Assembly: GCA_965261255.1 (NCBI GenBank)
Contig: CBDHCQ010000004.1
Coordinates: 806,001-870,000, forward strand
Reading direction: 5' to 3'
DNA length: 64,000 bases
Source of the DNA: Bin80 sp965261255
GTDB taxonomy: Bacteria; Bacteroidota; Rhodothermia; Rhodothermales; Bin80
Within the stretch, counting starts at the first letter, position 1, and the number at the start of each line of letters is the position of its first letter. Positions 35,523 to 45,364 of the stretch are shown in pieces. Both the position numbers and the translations under genes were made by a program. A model generated the notes under the pieces. The model made no database searches. It saw nothing but the letters and a program-made list of their open reading frames with translations, and was not told the DNA's origin.

Positions 35523-38500
35523 ATGTGGCAAATGGGTGGCAATTCCCCGATCAGGTGGCCACACGGGCCGGTGCCGGGTTCGGCGTCCTGCATTCAGGGC
35601 TGGTATTCGGGGCCATCCAGTTGGGCATTGCTCATCCTGCTGCTTTTTGTTGCGTACGACGCGCGGGCACAGACACGGCCTGACGCGGGCAGAGACCAGC
35701 GGCGCACGGGCATCCATGATGGCAATCTTGTATACACCCGCTACTCCAATTACGGCAACCTGGGATCTCGGTACGAACCTCCCAAGATGGAATGGCCGAA
35801 AGGCTCCGGCACATGGTATGGGTTTGAGTTCATCATGATGGCTGGTGCAGAAGTGCAGGATGCCAACGGGAGACTTATCAGGGTGGTATCCGAGAATTAC
35901 ACCAATCCGGGATCCTTTGATATCAGTCCCGACGGTACGCATACCTATGGATGGGAGCCCCTGGCGGGTTATTTCAATCCAGGGGCCGCCAATGTGCACA
36001 ATTATCCTGCCATGAGCCACTTGGCTGAGACATGGCCCAGACCGTGGCCCCATGATTACCCTGGCCCGCCAGGATCTCGGGATGGGAGGTGGAATGGGGA
36101 GTTCGGCTCTTTTGTTCGGGCAGATCAGGAGAGCTATTACGTGATGGATGACCGCAACAATGACGAGTTTGACTACTTCCCGTTCATTGGCAGCCCGCAG
36201 GACTCGGCAGATTTTCCGTCCGGTCTGCGGGGTCTGGGTCTGGAAGTAAGGGTTCGCGGATACCAGTGGGTTTCCGTTCAGGCCGAGGACATCCTGATTG
36301 TCCGCTACGACATCAAGAACGTCAGCCACAAGCTGCTGAGGCGTGTTGTCTTTGGCATGTACGTGGATCCGGCCGTAGGAGGACAGGGTGATTCAGTAGA
36401 TGATTTCGCCGACTTTGAGCAGGTTGATGATATTGTCTATATGTGGGACCGCGACGGAATAGACAATCGCGGCCGCCCGGGAGTAGGTTATTTCGGCTTC
36501 GCCTTCCTGGAGAGTCCCGGAGATCCGCTCAACGAAATAGATAATGATCAGGATGGTATCGTTGACGAGCGGCAGGACAACCCTCGGGGCATCATGGTCG
36601 CTGGCCAGGATGAGATTGAGGCCTATGTGGATTCGCGATATGACCGAAACCAATTTGAGAGTTTCTACGGGGCCTTGTCGCTGCGACCAGCTTACGAGAG
36701 CGGAATGTGGTGGACCGGAGATGAAGACATGGACTGGGTGCCCTATCTGGATGCTAATGGTAACGGGCTAAGAGATGCCGGAGAATTGATTCTCGATGAC
36801 ACCGGTTCGGACGGACTGGCCCCTCAGGCGGAAGGCTATCTCGGCCCTGACACCGATGGCACGGAGGGAAACGGGATCCCCGATGAAGGCGAACCGAACT
36901 TCGGCAAGACCGACAATGATGAATCAGATCAGATTGGCCTGACCAGTTTCGTGTTGCGTCCGGCCGGCAACGTGAGTGACGACGCCCGTACTTGGCGCGA
37001 AATGGAACCTGGGACCTTTGGCGGGTCAATGCCGAGCAACCTGGCGTTCATTTACGGATCTGGCTATTTCGAACTGCCGCGGGAAGAGACGCGCAAGTTT
37101 GCCATCGCCAATCTTTTTGGCCGTGACTTTGATGATATCCTGCGCAACAAGCGCACAATGCAGCGTATTTATGATGCCGATTACTCGTTCGCGCGGCCAC
37201 CCAACAAGCCCACACTAACGGCGGTTCCGGGGGATCGCAAGGTGACCCTAATGTGGGACAATCGGGCTGAGTTCTCACGTGACCCGATCTATGGGCGCGA
37301 CTTTGAAGGTTATCTGATCTACCGGTCTACGGATCCGTCCTTCAATTCAATCAAGACGATCAGCGACGCCTTTGGCAATCCTACGCTCTGGAAGCCGATC
37401 ATGCAGTTTGACCTCAAGAACGGGCTTTCGGGTCCGCATCCGATTCAGATTGGCGAGTCGGGCGCGGTGTACAACACGGGAAGCGATACCGGGCTACGAT
37501 ACTTCTTTGTCGACGAGGGGCTTGATAACGGTCGGACCTATTACTATGCCGTTGCCTCCTATGACCGTGGATATGACACGGATTTTTTTGCCCGAGGTCT
37601 CAGTGACAAAGACAAACTCACGCCTATCGCGCCGAGTGAGAGTTCAAAGATCATTCAGACCGACCTGATCGGCAACGTTACGTTTGTTGACCGGAATACC
37701 GCCGTGACGATACCGAATGCACCTGCCATCGGCTACGTTGCGGGGGATATAGAGGGGGAATTGGAACATGTTGGACCGGGTACTGGGCGTGTGGATATTG
37801 AGGTTGTCGTTCCAGACAGCATCCGCAACAATGCGCAGTATTCCGTCACCTTTACCGACACCACGCGCTCACTGCTTACGAAGGGAATTCGGATCGAAGA
37901 AGAACTGTCGGGCCGTTTAGTGTATGAGGCCGCCCTATTTGACAGCCTGGATCTGGTAACACAAATTCGGGAGGGGATGCGCTTCAAGATCTATACGCCT
38001 GAGGCCGCCGCACCGACGTTGTACGGCTGGACGCAGGGTACCAGCAATGTCCGGGCCAGCATTGATCTTGTTGAGTCCGGCCGCAGTGTTGCCCTGCCTG
38101 AGGATATCGAGATTCGGATAGGTCAGCCTGGAACGGACACCAGCTTTGTTCAATTCGCCTTTGAGCAGGGGATACCGGTCAATTTTAGTGTGACCAGCGT
38201 TACTTCGGGTGAGCCGCTGGAATTCCTGTTTGAGGAGACTGCCCAACCGGATGGCCAGTTGAGCGCTGGTGACATTGTCACCATTGTATTTGACATCAGC
38301 GGGCTGCGCTTTAACCTGGGATGGCGCTTTACTTTCACCGGGCCGCCAGGTGAGCAGGCGATCATGCCGGAGCCGGGTGATGTTTATGCACTGCAGGTGT
38401 CCAAGCCCTTTTCCTCACTCGACCGCATCATCTTCAAGACGAAAGCGTCCTCGATTGATGAAGTGCTGGCCCAAAACAGCCTTGACAACATTTATGTTGT

Positions 38501-38795
38501 ACCCGATCCCTATGTGGCGAGTGCTTCCTGGGAACGGCCCTTGTTTAACCAGACAGGCAGGGGTGAGCGCCGAATTGACTTTGTCAACCTTCCGCCGAAG
38601 TGCACCATCAGGATCTTCACTACGTCAGGCAAACTCGTGCAGGTACTGGAGCATGACAGTGCCCCGGAAGATGGCACCGAGAGTTGGGATCTGGTATCCA
38701 AGGATGGTCTCACGGTGGCCTTTGGTGTCTACATCTTTCATGTAGAGGCTCCCGGAATAGGCAGCAAGATAGGCAAATTCACCCTCATCAAGTAA
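35523..38795 (+). CDS. Large T9SS-sorted surface protein with calcium-binding repeats (receptor partner)
   Basis: This 1090-residue protein has a long-headed signal peptide ending near residue 49 (DARAQ). The N-terminal half is unrecognised and carries several Asp/Asn-rich loops that look like calcium sites: 'DNDQDGIVDE', 'DANGNGLRDAGE' and 'DTDGTEGNGIPDEGE'. A fibronectin III-like domain lies at about 560-700. A T9SS-type C-terminal domain starts near residue 990 ('VVPDPYVASA', 'IRIFTTSGKLVQVLEHD', 'AFGVYIFHVEAPG', 'KFTLIK'). The C-terminal variant matches that of the protein at 2113. Its place between receptor and PorV-like genes repeats cassette one. A ligand-capturing partner of the receptor is a reasonable guess. 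Confidence 0.8.
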   Translation: MWQMGGNSPIRWPHGPVPGSASCIQGWYSGPSSWALLILLLFVAYDARAQTRPDAGRDQRRTGIHDGNLVYTRYSNYGNLGSRYEPPKMEWPKGSGTWYGFEFIMMAGAEVQDANGRLIRVVSENYTNPGSFDISPDGTHTYGWEPLAGYFNPGAANVHNYPAMSHLAETWPRPWPHDYPGPPGSRDGRWNGEFGSFVRADQESYYVMDDRNNDEFDYFPFIGSPQDSADFPSGLRGLGLEVRVRGYQWVSVQAEDILIVRYDIKNVSHKLLRRVVFGMYVDPAVGGQGDSVDDFADFEQVDDIVYMWDRDGIDNRGRPGVGYFGFAFLESPGDPLNEIDNDQDGIVDERQDNPRGIMVAGQDEIEAYVDSRYDRNQFESFYGALSLRPAYESGMWWTGDEDMDWVPYLDANGNGLRDAGELILDDTGSDGLAPQAEGYLGPDTDGTEGNGIPDEGEPNFGKTDNDESDQIGLTSFVLRPAGNVSDDARTWREMEPGTFGGSMPSNLAFIYGSGYFELPREETRKFAIANLFGRDFDDILRNKRTMQRIYDADYSFARPPNKPTLTAVPGDRKVTLMWDNRAEFSRDPIYGRDFEGYLIYRSTDPSFNSIKTISDAFGNPTLWKPIMQFDLKNGLSGPHPIQIGESGAVYNTGSDTGLRYFFVDEGLDNGRTYYYAVASYDRGYDTDFFARGLSDKDKLTPIAPSESSKIIQTDLIGNVTFVDRNTAVTIPNAPAIGYVAGDIEGELEHVGPGTGRVDIEVVVPDSIRNNAQYSVTFTDTTRSLLTKGIRIEEELSGRLVYEAALFDSLDLVTQIREGMRFKIYTPEAAAPTLYGWTQGTSNVRASIDLVESGRSVALPEDIEIRIGQPGTDTSFVQFAFEQGIPVNFSVTSVTSGEPLEFLFEETAQPDGQLSAGDIVTIVFDISGLRFNLGWRFTFTGPPGEQAIMPEPGDVYALQVSKPFSSLDRIIFKTKASSIDEVLAQNSLDNIYVVPDPYVASASWERPLFNQTGRGERRIDFVNLPPKCTIRIFTTSGKLVQVLEHDSAPEDGTESWDLVSKDGLTVAFGVYIFHVEAPGIGSKIGKFTLIK

Positions 38796-38801
38796 CGAAT
38801 C

Positions 38802-39920
38802 ATGTTCAGCGGGCGCCTTGTATCGGGTGATTTCAAAAATGTGAGACACTACCGGGATGTCACGCAATTCACCCGAATTCTATTGTGGACTCTGGTAGCG
38901 GGATTGGGGCTGCCTGATTGGGCGTCTGGCCAGGAAGATGATCGTCCAGTCAATTTTGTGGAAGATGTCACAAATGCTGGTACGAGTGCCGCCGCATTTC
39001 TTGAGATTGGAGTAGGGGGGCGTGCGCAGGCCATGGGTAATGCCGGCGTTGCGCTGGCGCACGATGCTTCGTCAATGTTCTGGAATCCTGCGGCTGCTTC
39101 CGCCTTGGAGGGCTCGATACTGGTTTCATTTGACCATACGGCCTGGTTCGCCAACAGCCAGTTGCAATATGTCGCGGCGGTCCTTGATCTTCCGAGGATT
39201 GGAGTTGTTGGGATCAGTGTGCTGAATTTTCAGATTGTGGACCAGGCGCCCGTACGCACGATCCTGCAGCCGGAGGGTACCGGTGAGTTTTACAGCGCAT
39301 CGGACCTGGCATTGTCGCTGACCTATGCTGCGCGGCTTACGCCCCGCTTTATGGTGGGAATTTCGGGCAAGATCATCCAGGAGACCTTGTGGAACGAGCA
39401 GGCTCGTGCGTTTGCCTTTGATCTCGGGATGACCTATCACACCAATCTGCCCGGCCTGAGTGTAGCAGCCGGGCTGGCAAATTTCGGAACCGGCATGAGG
39501 CTGGAGGGACGGGACTTGAGGCGCCCGTTTGATGACGACCCCCGTAATTTCAGCAATGACAAACTCAATGTGAACCTGCAGACGGATACCTTCTCTCTGC
39601 CGCTTCTTTTCCGGTTCGGCATTGCTTACCAGGTGGAGGCATCACTGCATCAAATGACGTTTGCCGCCGATGTCTTGCACCCGTCAGACAATAGCGAATC
39701 GGTCAATGCGGGACTGGAGTACACCTTTATGGACGTGGTGTCATTCCGGGCAGGGTTGGCCTCGTTTTTTGAGAAGGATCGTACCGGTGGATACACATTT
39801 GGTATGGGCCTCCATCACGAGTTGCTGGGAAAGCTGGGCATAACAGTTGACTACGCGTACGCGACTTGGGGTGTATTGAATGCTACCCACCGGTTCACGG
39901 TCACGCTGGCCAGTCCATGA
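38802..39920 (+). CDS. PorV/PorQ-family outer-membrane protein
   Basis: This 372-residue barrel has a signal peptide ending near residue 43 (WASGQ). The diagnostic opening is present: 'AFLEIGVGGRAQAMGNAGVAL' (in parts) and 'SMFWNPAAASAL'. It resembles the protein at 4350 along its length, including 'FAFDLGMTYHTN..GLSVAAGLANFG'. The gene begins 6 bp after the T9SS cargo gene. PorV shuttles carry CTD proteins from the T9SS translocon to surface attachment, so a pairing with the neighbouring cargo is likely but not shown. Confidence 0.85.
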   Translation: MFSGRLVSGDFKNVRHYRDVTQFTRILLWTLVAGLGLPDWASGQEDDRPVNFVEDVTNAGTSAAAFLEIGVGGRAQAMGNAGVALAHDASSMFWNPAAASALEGSILVSFDHTAWFANSQLQYVAAVLDLPRIGVVGISVLNFQIVDQAPVRTILQPEGTGEFYSASDLALSLTYAARLTPRFMVGISGKIIQETLWNEQARAFAFDLGMTYHTNLPGLSVAAGLANFGTGMRLEGRDLRRPFDDDPRNFSNDKLNVNLQTDTFSLPLLFRFGIAYQVEASLHQMTFAADVLHPSDNSESVNAGLEYTFMDVVSFRAGLASFFEKDRTGGYTFGMGLHHELLGKLGITVDYAYATWGVLNATHRFTVTLASP

Positions 39921-40323
39921 TCAGCCTTCGCAAGTCCAGGCATTAACAGGTCCGGTTCGTGGATTTGGAGTCGAGGTCGTGTCCGGTTATGTGTACTACT
40001 GGAAGGCGATCAGCTGCAGCGAAAAGATGGTCCGGGCATTCTTGCAATCCATTCTGACGCAGCAGCGGAATCATTGGAGCGGATCCGACGCAATTCGCGG
40101 CTGCCGCCCATTGTCCCCGCCACACGACCCGGCGGTGCACCCAGGTGGTCTTTTAAACGCCTTTGCCATACTTCACACTTGGCACCTGTGGCCAGATAAT
40201 TGTCCGAAAAGTGGTCAGTGAAGGTGGCGGCGAATGATTTTGCGGCTCCGCACTGTGTGAGGCAAGCAAGCTTTGCCAGAATACACTATATTGGTCGACT
40301 GTTAAACAAGATTTACTGCCAAA
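39921..40323. other. Intergenic region before the lamin-tail protein
   Basis: These 403 bases contain no frame with recognisable protein character. The small frames here lack signal peptides or motifs. The region probably holds the promoter of the gene at 40324. No palindrome or terminator of note was seen. Confidence 0.4.
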
Positions 40324-43293
40324 ATGAAGACGTTGGTGATTTTCCTGGTTTCGGTTTTTGTCGGGTCGGGTGTGGCCTTGGCGCAGCAAGTGCCCCGACT
40401 GATTGTCAACGAATTTCTTGCTGATCCTGCCGGAGATACCCCCGGTGATGCCAACGGGGATGGCACGCGTAGCGGGTTGGAGGACGAGTTTGTGGAACTT
40501 GCGAACATCAGCGCCGACACGCTTGATTTGACCGGGTGGAAGGTGGGGGATGATGAAGCGATCAACTTTACTTTCCCCGATGGCTACATGCTGCCTCCCA
40601 GGGCGCTTCTGGTCATTTTTGGCGGCGGCGATGTCAGCAATGTGCCGGGATACGATGCGGATCCCCTCATGACGCGCGCATTTCAGGCTGACAGCACGGT
40701 AGGCAACGGATTCGCCAACGGTGGTGATTATATCGTGGTACAGTCGCCGGATGGAAATGAGGACATGTACGTCGCCTACAATTCAAAGACGGGGCAGGGG
40801 CCGCCAACATCAACTGTCGTTGAGAACATTACGTTCGAATTTGAAGTGCATGTGGCCGCGGCAGCGAATGAAGACGTGTCGGTGACGCGAAACCCGGATG
40901 GCGACATCTCTTCCGACGATCCATTCGTACAGCATACCGCGGTCAGCACAGCCCTATTTTCGCCCGGCCAGACGATTACCGGCGGCGACACAGTGCCCAA
41001 GCCACTTCCGCCCATTACGATCGTGTTTAATGAGATCCTCGCTGATCCGCCATCAGGCGATGCCGGTGATGCCAATATGGATGGCACACGCAGCTCCACT
41101 CAGGACGAGTTTGTTGAGCTCGCCAATGTGGGTGACGCGCCTGTGGATATAGGCGGCTGGATGCTTGGAGATGATGAAGGCATCGCCTTTGTTTTCCCAG
41201 AAGGGTATACCGTTGGCCCCCGTGACATTATTGTGGTCTTCGGCGGCGGAGATATTTCAAATGTACCGGGCTACGATGCGGACTCCCTGAAGACGCGCGT
41301 ATTCCAGGCAGACAGCACAGTCGGCAACGGTCTGCGCAACGGAGGCGACATCCTCATGCTGCTTTCTGACGATGGCTCCTATGATACCTGGTTTGCCTAC
41401 GGCAGTAATGCCAATACGGGAGGACCAGCCGCAGGTACCTACCCGGATGGTACGGATTTTGAGATTGAACAGGACATTGCCGCACCGGCAGGCGCGGACA
41501 ATTCGGTGACACGATTTCCAGATGGCAATATTGGGGTACCGGACCCGTTCGTGCAGCATTTGCAGGTGAGCAGCAAAGCGTTTTCGCCCGGTGCTACCGT
41601 GGATGGCCGAACGATGGTTCCGCCGCCTCAGCCTCCCGTTACCATCGTAATCAACGAAGTCCTGGCCGATGCCGCTGGTGATGCCAACGGTGATGGCATG
41701 CACAATGAACTGGAGGACGAGTTCATTGAACTCATCAACACCAGCGAAACGGAAGCGGTGGATCTTTCCGGCTGGAGTGTTGGAGACCCCGGTGGGCTGA
41801 CCTTCACATTTATGGATGGCTTTACCCTCCCGCCGCTCAAATTGGTGGCGGTGTTCGGGGGAGGGGATGTGTCAGCAGTGCCGGGATACAATGACGATCC
41901 ACTCCAGTCACGGGTGTTTGCGGCCGGCGGAATGCTGGGAGATGGACTGGATGAGACTGGAGATCATGCGGTACTTGTGAGTCCCGATGGTTCATATGAT
42001 GCTTACATCGCCTTTGGCAGCGCAAGTGGTGGGGATGCCCCCATGATTATGAGCGGCGGTGCGGCGGTAGACTGGGAGTTCACCTTGAATACGGCAGCCG
42101 AAGCGGACATGGACAACTCCATTACGCGCGAACCGGATGGCGATGTCCTTACGCCGGATCCCTTCGTGCAGCATGTGACCACCGGAGCGGGACCGTGGTC
42201 GCCTGCTGCCACTATCGGCGGAGTTGGCGGGCTGGATGAATTCAGAGATGTCCCCCATCCATGGGGTACCGGGCACGTGATGGCATTCAATTGGTGGGAG
42301 CGTGACCGGGTAGAGATTCGCGATGCTCCGCAGCTCTTCCCAATCCGTATGGACCAAGGTACAGTTGAGCTTTGGTTCAGACCCGACTCAGTCCTTACCA
42401 ATGACACCCATGATCCCGATTGGACGTATCTGTTCGGCAAGAATCTCGGTGGCAACAATCCCGGCGATTTGGGTTTGGGTTGGCGTCGCGGCGAAGGTCG
42501 CCTGCTGTTCTTTATGCAGGATGGTACAACTACAACGAATCTGGAGCAGGGCACGGATATCCGCACAAAATTCCACCCGCGCTGGTACCATGTGGCCGTA
42601 ACGTGGAATGTGGCTGACAAAATGCGGATGTACATCGATGGCAAAAAAGTAGCGGAAATTGAATCCCAAGTGCCGCTGCTGGGAGGCACGATGCAGGCCG
42701 CCATCGGCAATGGGGCGTCTGATCTCTGGAATGACCGGTACGAAGGCTTCCGTGGGATGATTGATGAGGTCCGCGTCTCACTGGTGGACAGGTATTCCGG
42801 TGCGGACAGTTTTGAGCTCCAAACGGCTCCGTTTGTACCTGATGCGATGACCTTGGCACTTTGGCATCTTGATGAAGGGCAGGGTTCAACTACAGAAGAT
42901 GCCACTGGGAACGGATTCACTGGAACTCTGGGCGGATTTGACAGCGACGGGAATTTCGACATGGCAACCATGCCCATTTGGGTAGACGCTGCCACGCTGG
43001 TTGGAACAGATTCCAGAGCCGAAGTACCGGAGCGGTTCTTGCTAGAACAGAATTACCCGAACCCCTTCAATCCGAGCACTACGATTTCGTACACAGTGCC
43101 GAGAACGGCAGACGTAAAGATAAATATATATGACGTACTGGGCCGGCGAGTTGCCTTGCTTGTTGATGAGGTAGTGTCCGCCGGGACCCACACGGTCAAT
43201 TTTCGGGCGGATCGCCTGTCCAGCGGGGTGTACTTCTATGTGCTCCACGCAGCTGATGCCCATCTAATTCGCAAGATGGTGTTTGTCAAGTAG
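40324..43293 (+). CDS. Triple lamin-tail-domain and LamG protein, T9SS-sorted
   Basis: This 989-residue secreted protein has a signal peptide ending about residue 21 (VALAQ). Three lamin-tail-like (LTD) repeats of about 205 residues start near 25, 231 and 438, each with 'NE.LADP..GDAN.DGT', 'EDEF(V/I)EL', 'GGW..GD' and 'FGGGD.S.VPGY'. A LamG/concanavalin-like domain (about 673-880) has 'GTVELWFRPDS' and 'RWYHVAVTWN'. A canonical T9SS type A domain begins about 896 ('QNYPNPFNPSTTISY', 'IYDVLGRRV', 'GVYFYVLHA'). LTD and LamG folds suggest surface adhesion or ligand binding rather than catalysis. Asp/Asn loops beside each repeat may hold calcium. Confidence 0.88.
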   Translation: MKTLVIFLVSVFVGSGVALAQQVPRLIVNEFLADPAGDTPGDANGDGTRSGLEDEFVELANISADTLDLTGWKVGDDEAINFTFPDGYMLPPRALLVIFGGGDVSNVPGYDADPLMTRAFQADSTVGNGFANGGDYIVVQSPDGNEDMYVAYNSKTGQGPPTSTVVENITFEFEVHVAAAANEDVSVTRNPDGDISSDDPFVQHTAVSTALFSPGQTITGGDTVPKPLPPITIVFNEILADPPSGDAGDANMDGTRSSTQDEFVELANVGDAPVDIGGWMLGDDEGIAFVFPEGYTVGPRDIIVVFGGGDISNVPGYDADSLKTRVFQADSTVGNGLRNGGDILMLLSDDGSYDTWFAYGSNANTGGPAAGTYPDGTDFEIEQDIAAPAGADNSVTRFPDGNIGVPDPFVQHLQVSSKAFSPGATVDGRTMVPPPQPPVTIVINEVLADAAGDANGDGMHNELEDEFIELINTSETEAVDLSGWSVGDPGGLTFTFMDGFTLPPLKLVAVFGGGDVSAVPGYNDDPLQSRVFAAGGMLGDGLDETGDHAVLVSPDGSYDAYIAFGSASGGDAPMIMSGGAAVDWEFTLNTAAEADMDNSITREPDGDVLTPDPFVQHVTTGAGPWSPAATIGGVGGLDEFRDVPHPWGTGHVMAFNWWERDRVEIRDAPQLFPIRMDQGTVELWFRPDSVLTNDTHDPDWTYLFGKNLGGNNPGDLGLGWRRGEGRLLFFMQDGTTTTNLEQGTDIRTKFHPRWYHVAVTWNVADKMRMYIDGKKVAEIESQVPLLGGTMQAAIGNGASDLWNDRYEGFRGMIDEVRVSLVDRYSGADSFELQTAPFVPDAMTLALWHLDEGQGSTTEDATGNGFTGTLGGFDSDGNFDMATMPIWVDAATLVGTDSRAEVPERFLLEQNYPNPFNPSTTISYTVPRTADVKINIYDVLGRRVALLVDEVVSAGTHTVNFRADRLSSGVYFYVLHAADAHLIRKMVFVK

Positions 43294-43384
43294 TCCATCA
43301 GACCAGCGGGCGGACCTGGTCTGCCCGCTGGGAATCTTTCATCAAATGGTGTTGGCTTGGTGCGGCTACCTGACTCGTGAAAGC

Positions 43385-45361
43385 ATGAGCGTAGGGACTT
43401 GGCGCAGTACGCTTTTTTTCTGCACGATGGCGGCACTGATGCCGGTTGGCCAGACCACGGTCGCGGGTGTGGTATTCAGGTATCTTCCTGGATCAGTGGA
43501 GCTGTCTTCACCGATGCATCCACATCGTGTGGAAGCTGGACCGTTTCTGGATCCGCATGAGCGCCCGGCGCGGTGGCCGGGGGGATGGGGCTATGAGCCC
43601 GCTTGGGCAGCCGAATTTGAAGGTGAGTCGTCTACGCTTTGGGGCGGCCCAGTGGAAGACTTGAACCAGCCTGCCGGTCCGCGCCTAACCGCCGAGGTAT
43701 GGCTACGACTGTTTGAATCGGACACACATCAGACGCTACTGAGCAATCGCATCGGATCGCTCGGTGGATTTACGTTGGGACTGGATTCCCATATACCATA
43801 CTTTGCAGTCAGCATTGGCGGGATAACTTACCGCATCAAGGGGACGCAAGAGGTCCTTACGGGACAGGATGTGTGGATTGCAGCCACTGCCGAGTACACA
43901 TTCTCCAATATCCTTACGCTCAGTATCTACCGGGATGGAAAACTGGAGGCAGAAGAGTCTATCCCGGCGGTGCTTACAACACCGTACGTCATTTCCAGGC
44001 CGTTCTTCGTTGGCACTGAAGCCACCGGCCCGGAGGACGCTCCCAACCTCAAGGGCACCATCACGGGATTGCTGTATGCCGCAGTAGTACGCGACTATGT
44101 TGCCCATCCGTTGTATCTCACCACAGTGCCGCCGTTTGACGGAAGCACGTATTTTGGCCTCCCCGCATTTCATGACTATGGGCTGGAAGGGTTTGATCTC
44201 CCCATGGATCAACGGATAGACGCCTATGCGACACCAATTGTCCAGAAATTCTTTCTGCCCCACGTAAATGACGCCTTCATCCCCCAGGGCACGGCCGTCC
44301 TGAGCAATGCGGCGGGGCGGGCGGAACTCGTATATGTGTCCTACTACCATCGAACCCGTACCAATCGTCTGGAAACCCGCCGGTCCATTGTAGTCGAAAT
44401 TGACGCTATTCGGGGGCGGGTGCGCCGGACCTTTCGACTCAATGGTCTGCTGGCTACCGCTCATGTAGGGGGAGTCGCCCTCGTTGGCGAAGCCCTGTAT
44501 GTTGCTTCCGAGGGTATCCTGGAGCGCTATCCTGTTCCGAAATATGCCCCGGGTGATGGCAAGTATGTTGATCTGATGCCGGACGCAGGTGGAACGAAAC
44601 GAGTCTTGAGCAAGGCGTCCTTTGTTTCATCCTTCGAGGATACCCTGTGGGTCGGCGATTATCGGACCGCGAGTCAACAGCAACCCTACCTATACGGCTA
44701 CGGGCTGGATGATGCCGGCCTAATTTTGTCGGGTGCCGCACCTGTCATCTATCCCATCCCGCGCCGGATTCAGGGGGTTGACTTTCATGTCGCAGGCGGC
44801 ACAGTCTACGTCTTTATGGCGCGTAATCGCAACAGCCGGGAAGCGGAAGTGCTGCGCTTCAAGCGTGCTGACCTTCGTCCGGGGGCGATATTCCCTTGGG
44901 AGGCCAGCATCACCTTTCCGCACGGAATTGAAGATCTGGCTTTCGCCGAGGACGGGACTCTCTGGACGAATTCTGAATCCGGTACGGACTATTATCAACG
45001 TACAGCCAGGTGGTCTACGTTTTATCCCTTTGTATACGGGGTGAATATATCTGACCTTCTGGTAAGTGTGTCAGGACCTCCGGTTACCCCGCCCATGTCT
45101 TCAGAAATGGGCGTGCAGGTTTTCCCAAATCCGGCGGCGGATCAGCTGGAAATCACCTATGTGCTGGATAAGCGTTCTCCGGTGAGAATTCAGATATTTG
45201 ACCTTTTGGGCCGGCGGGCTGTGGATGCCATATATCCGATGCAACAGCCAGGCAATTCGCGCGTGACGATGGGCGTCAAAGACCTGGCGGCCGGCACTTA
45301 TTTCGTGGTTATTGATGCGGGTGGGCGCCGGGGTAGACAATCCATTGTCCGGGTTCGATAG
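43385..45361 (+). CDS. T9SS-sorted protein with LamG-like domain
   Basis: I choose the ATG at 43385 because it gives a normal signal peptide ('FFCTMAALMPVGQT'). The frame is open from 43283, overlapping the previous gene. The protein of about 658 residues has a LamG-like region ('LTAEVWLRLF', 'WIAATAEYTF'). A middle part of repeated short strands follows, perhaps a propeller ('GGVALVGEALYVASEG', 'EDLAFAEDGTLWTNSE'). A T9SS type A domain ends it ('QVFPNPAADQLEI', 'IFDLLGRRA', 'GTYFVVIDA'). Function is unknown; a secreted binding protein is the best description. It lies 3 bp before the SurA-like gene. Confidence 0.75.
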   Translation: MSVGTWRSTLFFCTMAALMPVGQTTVAGVVFRYLPGSVELSSPMHPHRVEAGPFLDPHERPARWPGGWGYEPAWAAEFEGESSTLWGGPVEDLNQPAGPRLTAEVWLRLFESDTHQTLLSNRIGSLGGFTLGLDSHIPYFAVSIGGITYRIKGTQEVLTGQDVWIAATAEYTFSNILTLSIYRDGKLEAEESIPAVLTTPYVISRPFFVGTEATGPEDAPNLKGTITGLLYAAVVRDYVAHPLYLTTVPPFDGSTYFGLPAFHDYGLEGFDLPMDQRIDAYATPIVQKFFLPHVNDAFIPQGTAVLSNAAGRAELVYVSYYHRTRTNRLETRRSIVVEIDAIRGRVRRTFRLNGLLATAHVGGVALVGEALYVASEGILERYPVPKYAPGDGKYVDLMPDAGGTKRVLSKASFVSSFEDTLWVGDYRTASQQQPYLYGYGLDDAGLILSGAAPVIYPIPRRIQGVDFHVAGGTVYVFMARNRNSREAEVLRFKRADLRPGAIFPWEASITFPHGIEDLAFAEDGTLWTNSESGTDYYQRTARWSTFYPFVYGVNISDLLVSVSGPPVTPPMSSEMGVQVFPNPAADQLEITYVLDKRSPVRIQIFDLLGRRAVDAIYPMQQPGNSRVTMGVKDLAAGTYFVVIDAGGRRGRQSIVRVR

Positions 45362-45364
45362 CAG

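Noticed and set aside
39880..40221. Forward frame of 113 codons in the gap before the lamin-tail gene
   Set aside because: It begins inside the PorV-like gene and has no signal peptide, motif or protein-like composition.
42003..42995. Long reverse frame of 330 codons
   Set aside because: It is antisense to the LamG/lamin-tail gene, rich in Ser and Pro, and has no motifs; it is a shadow of the forward gene.
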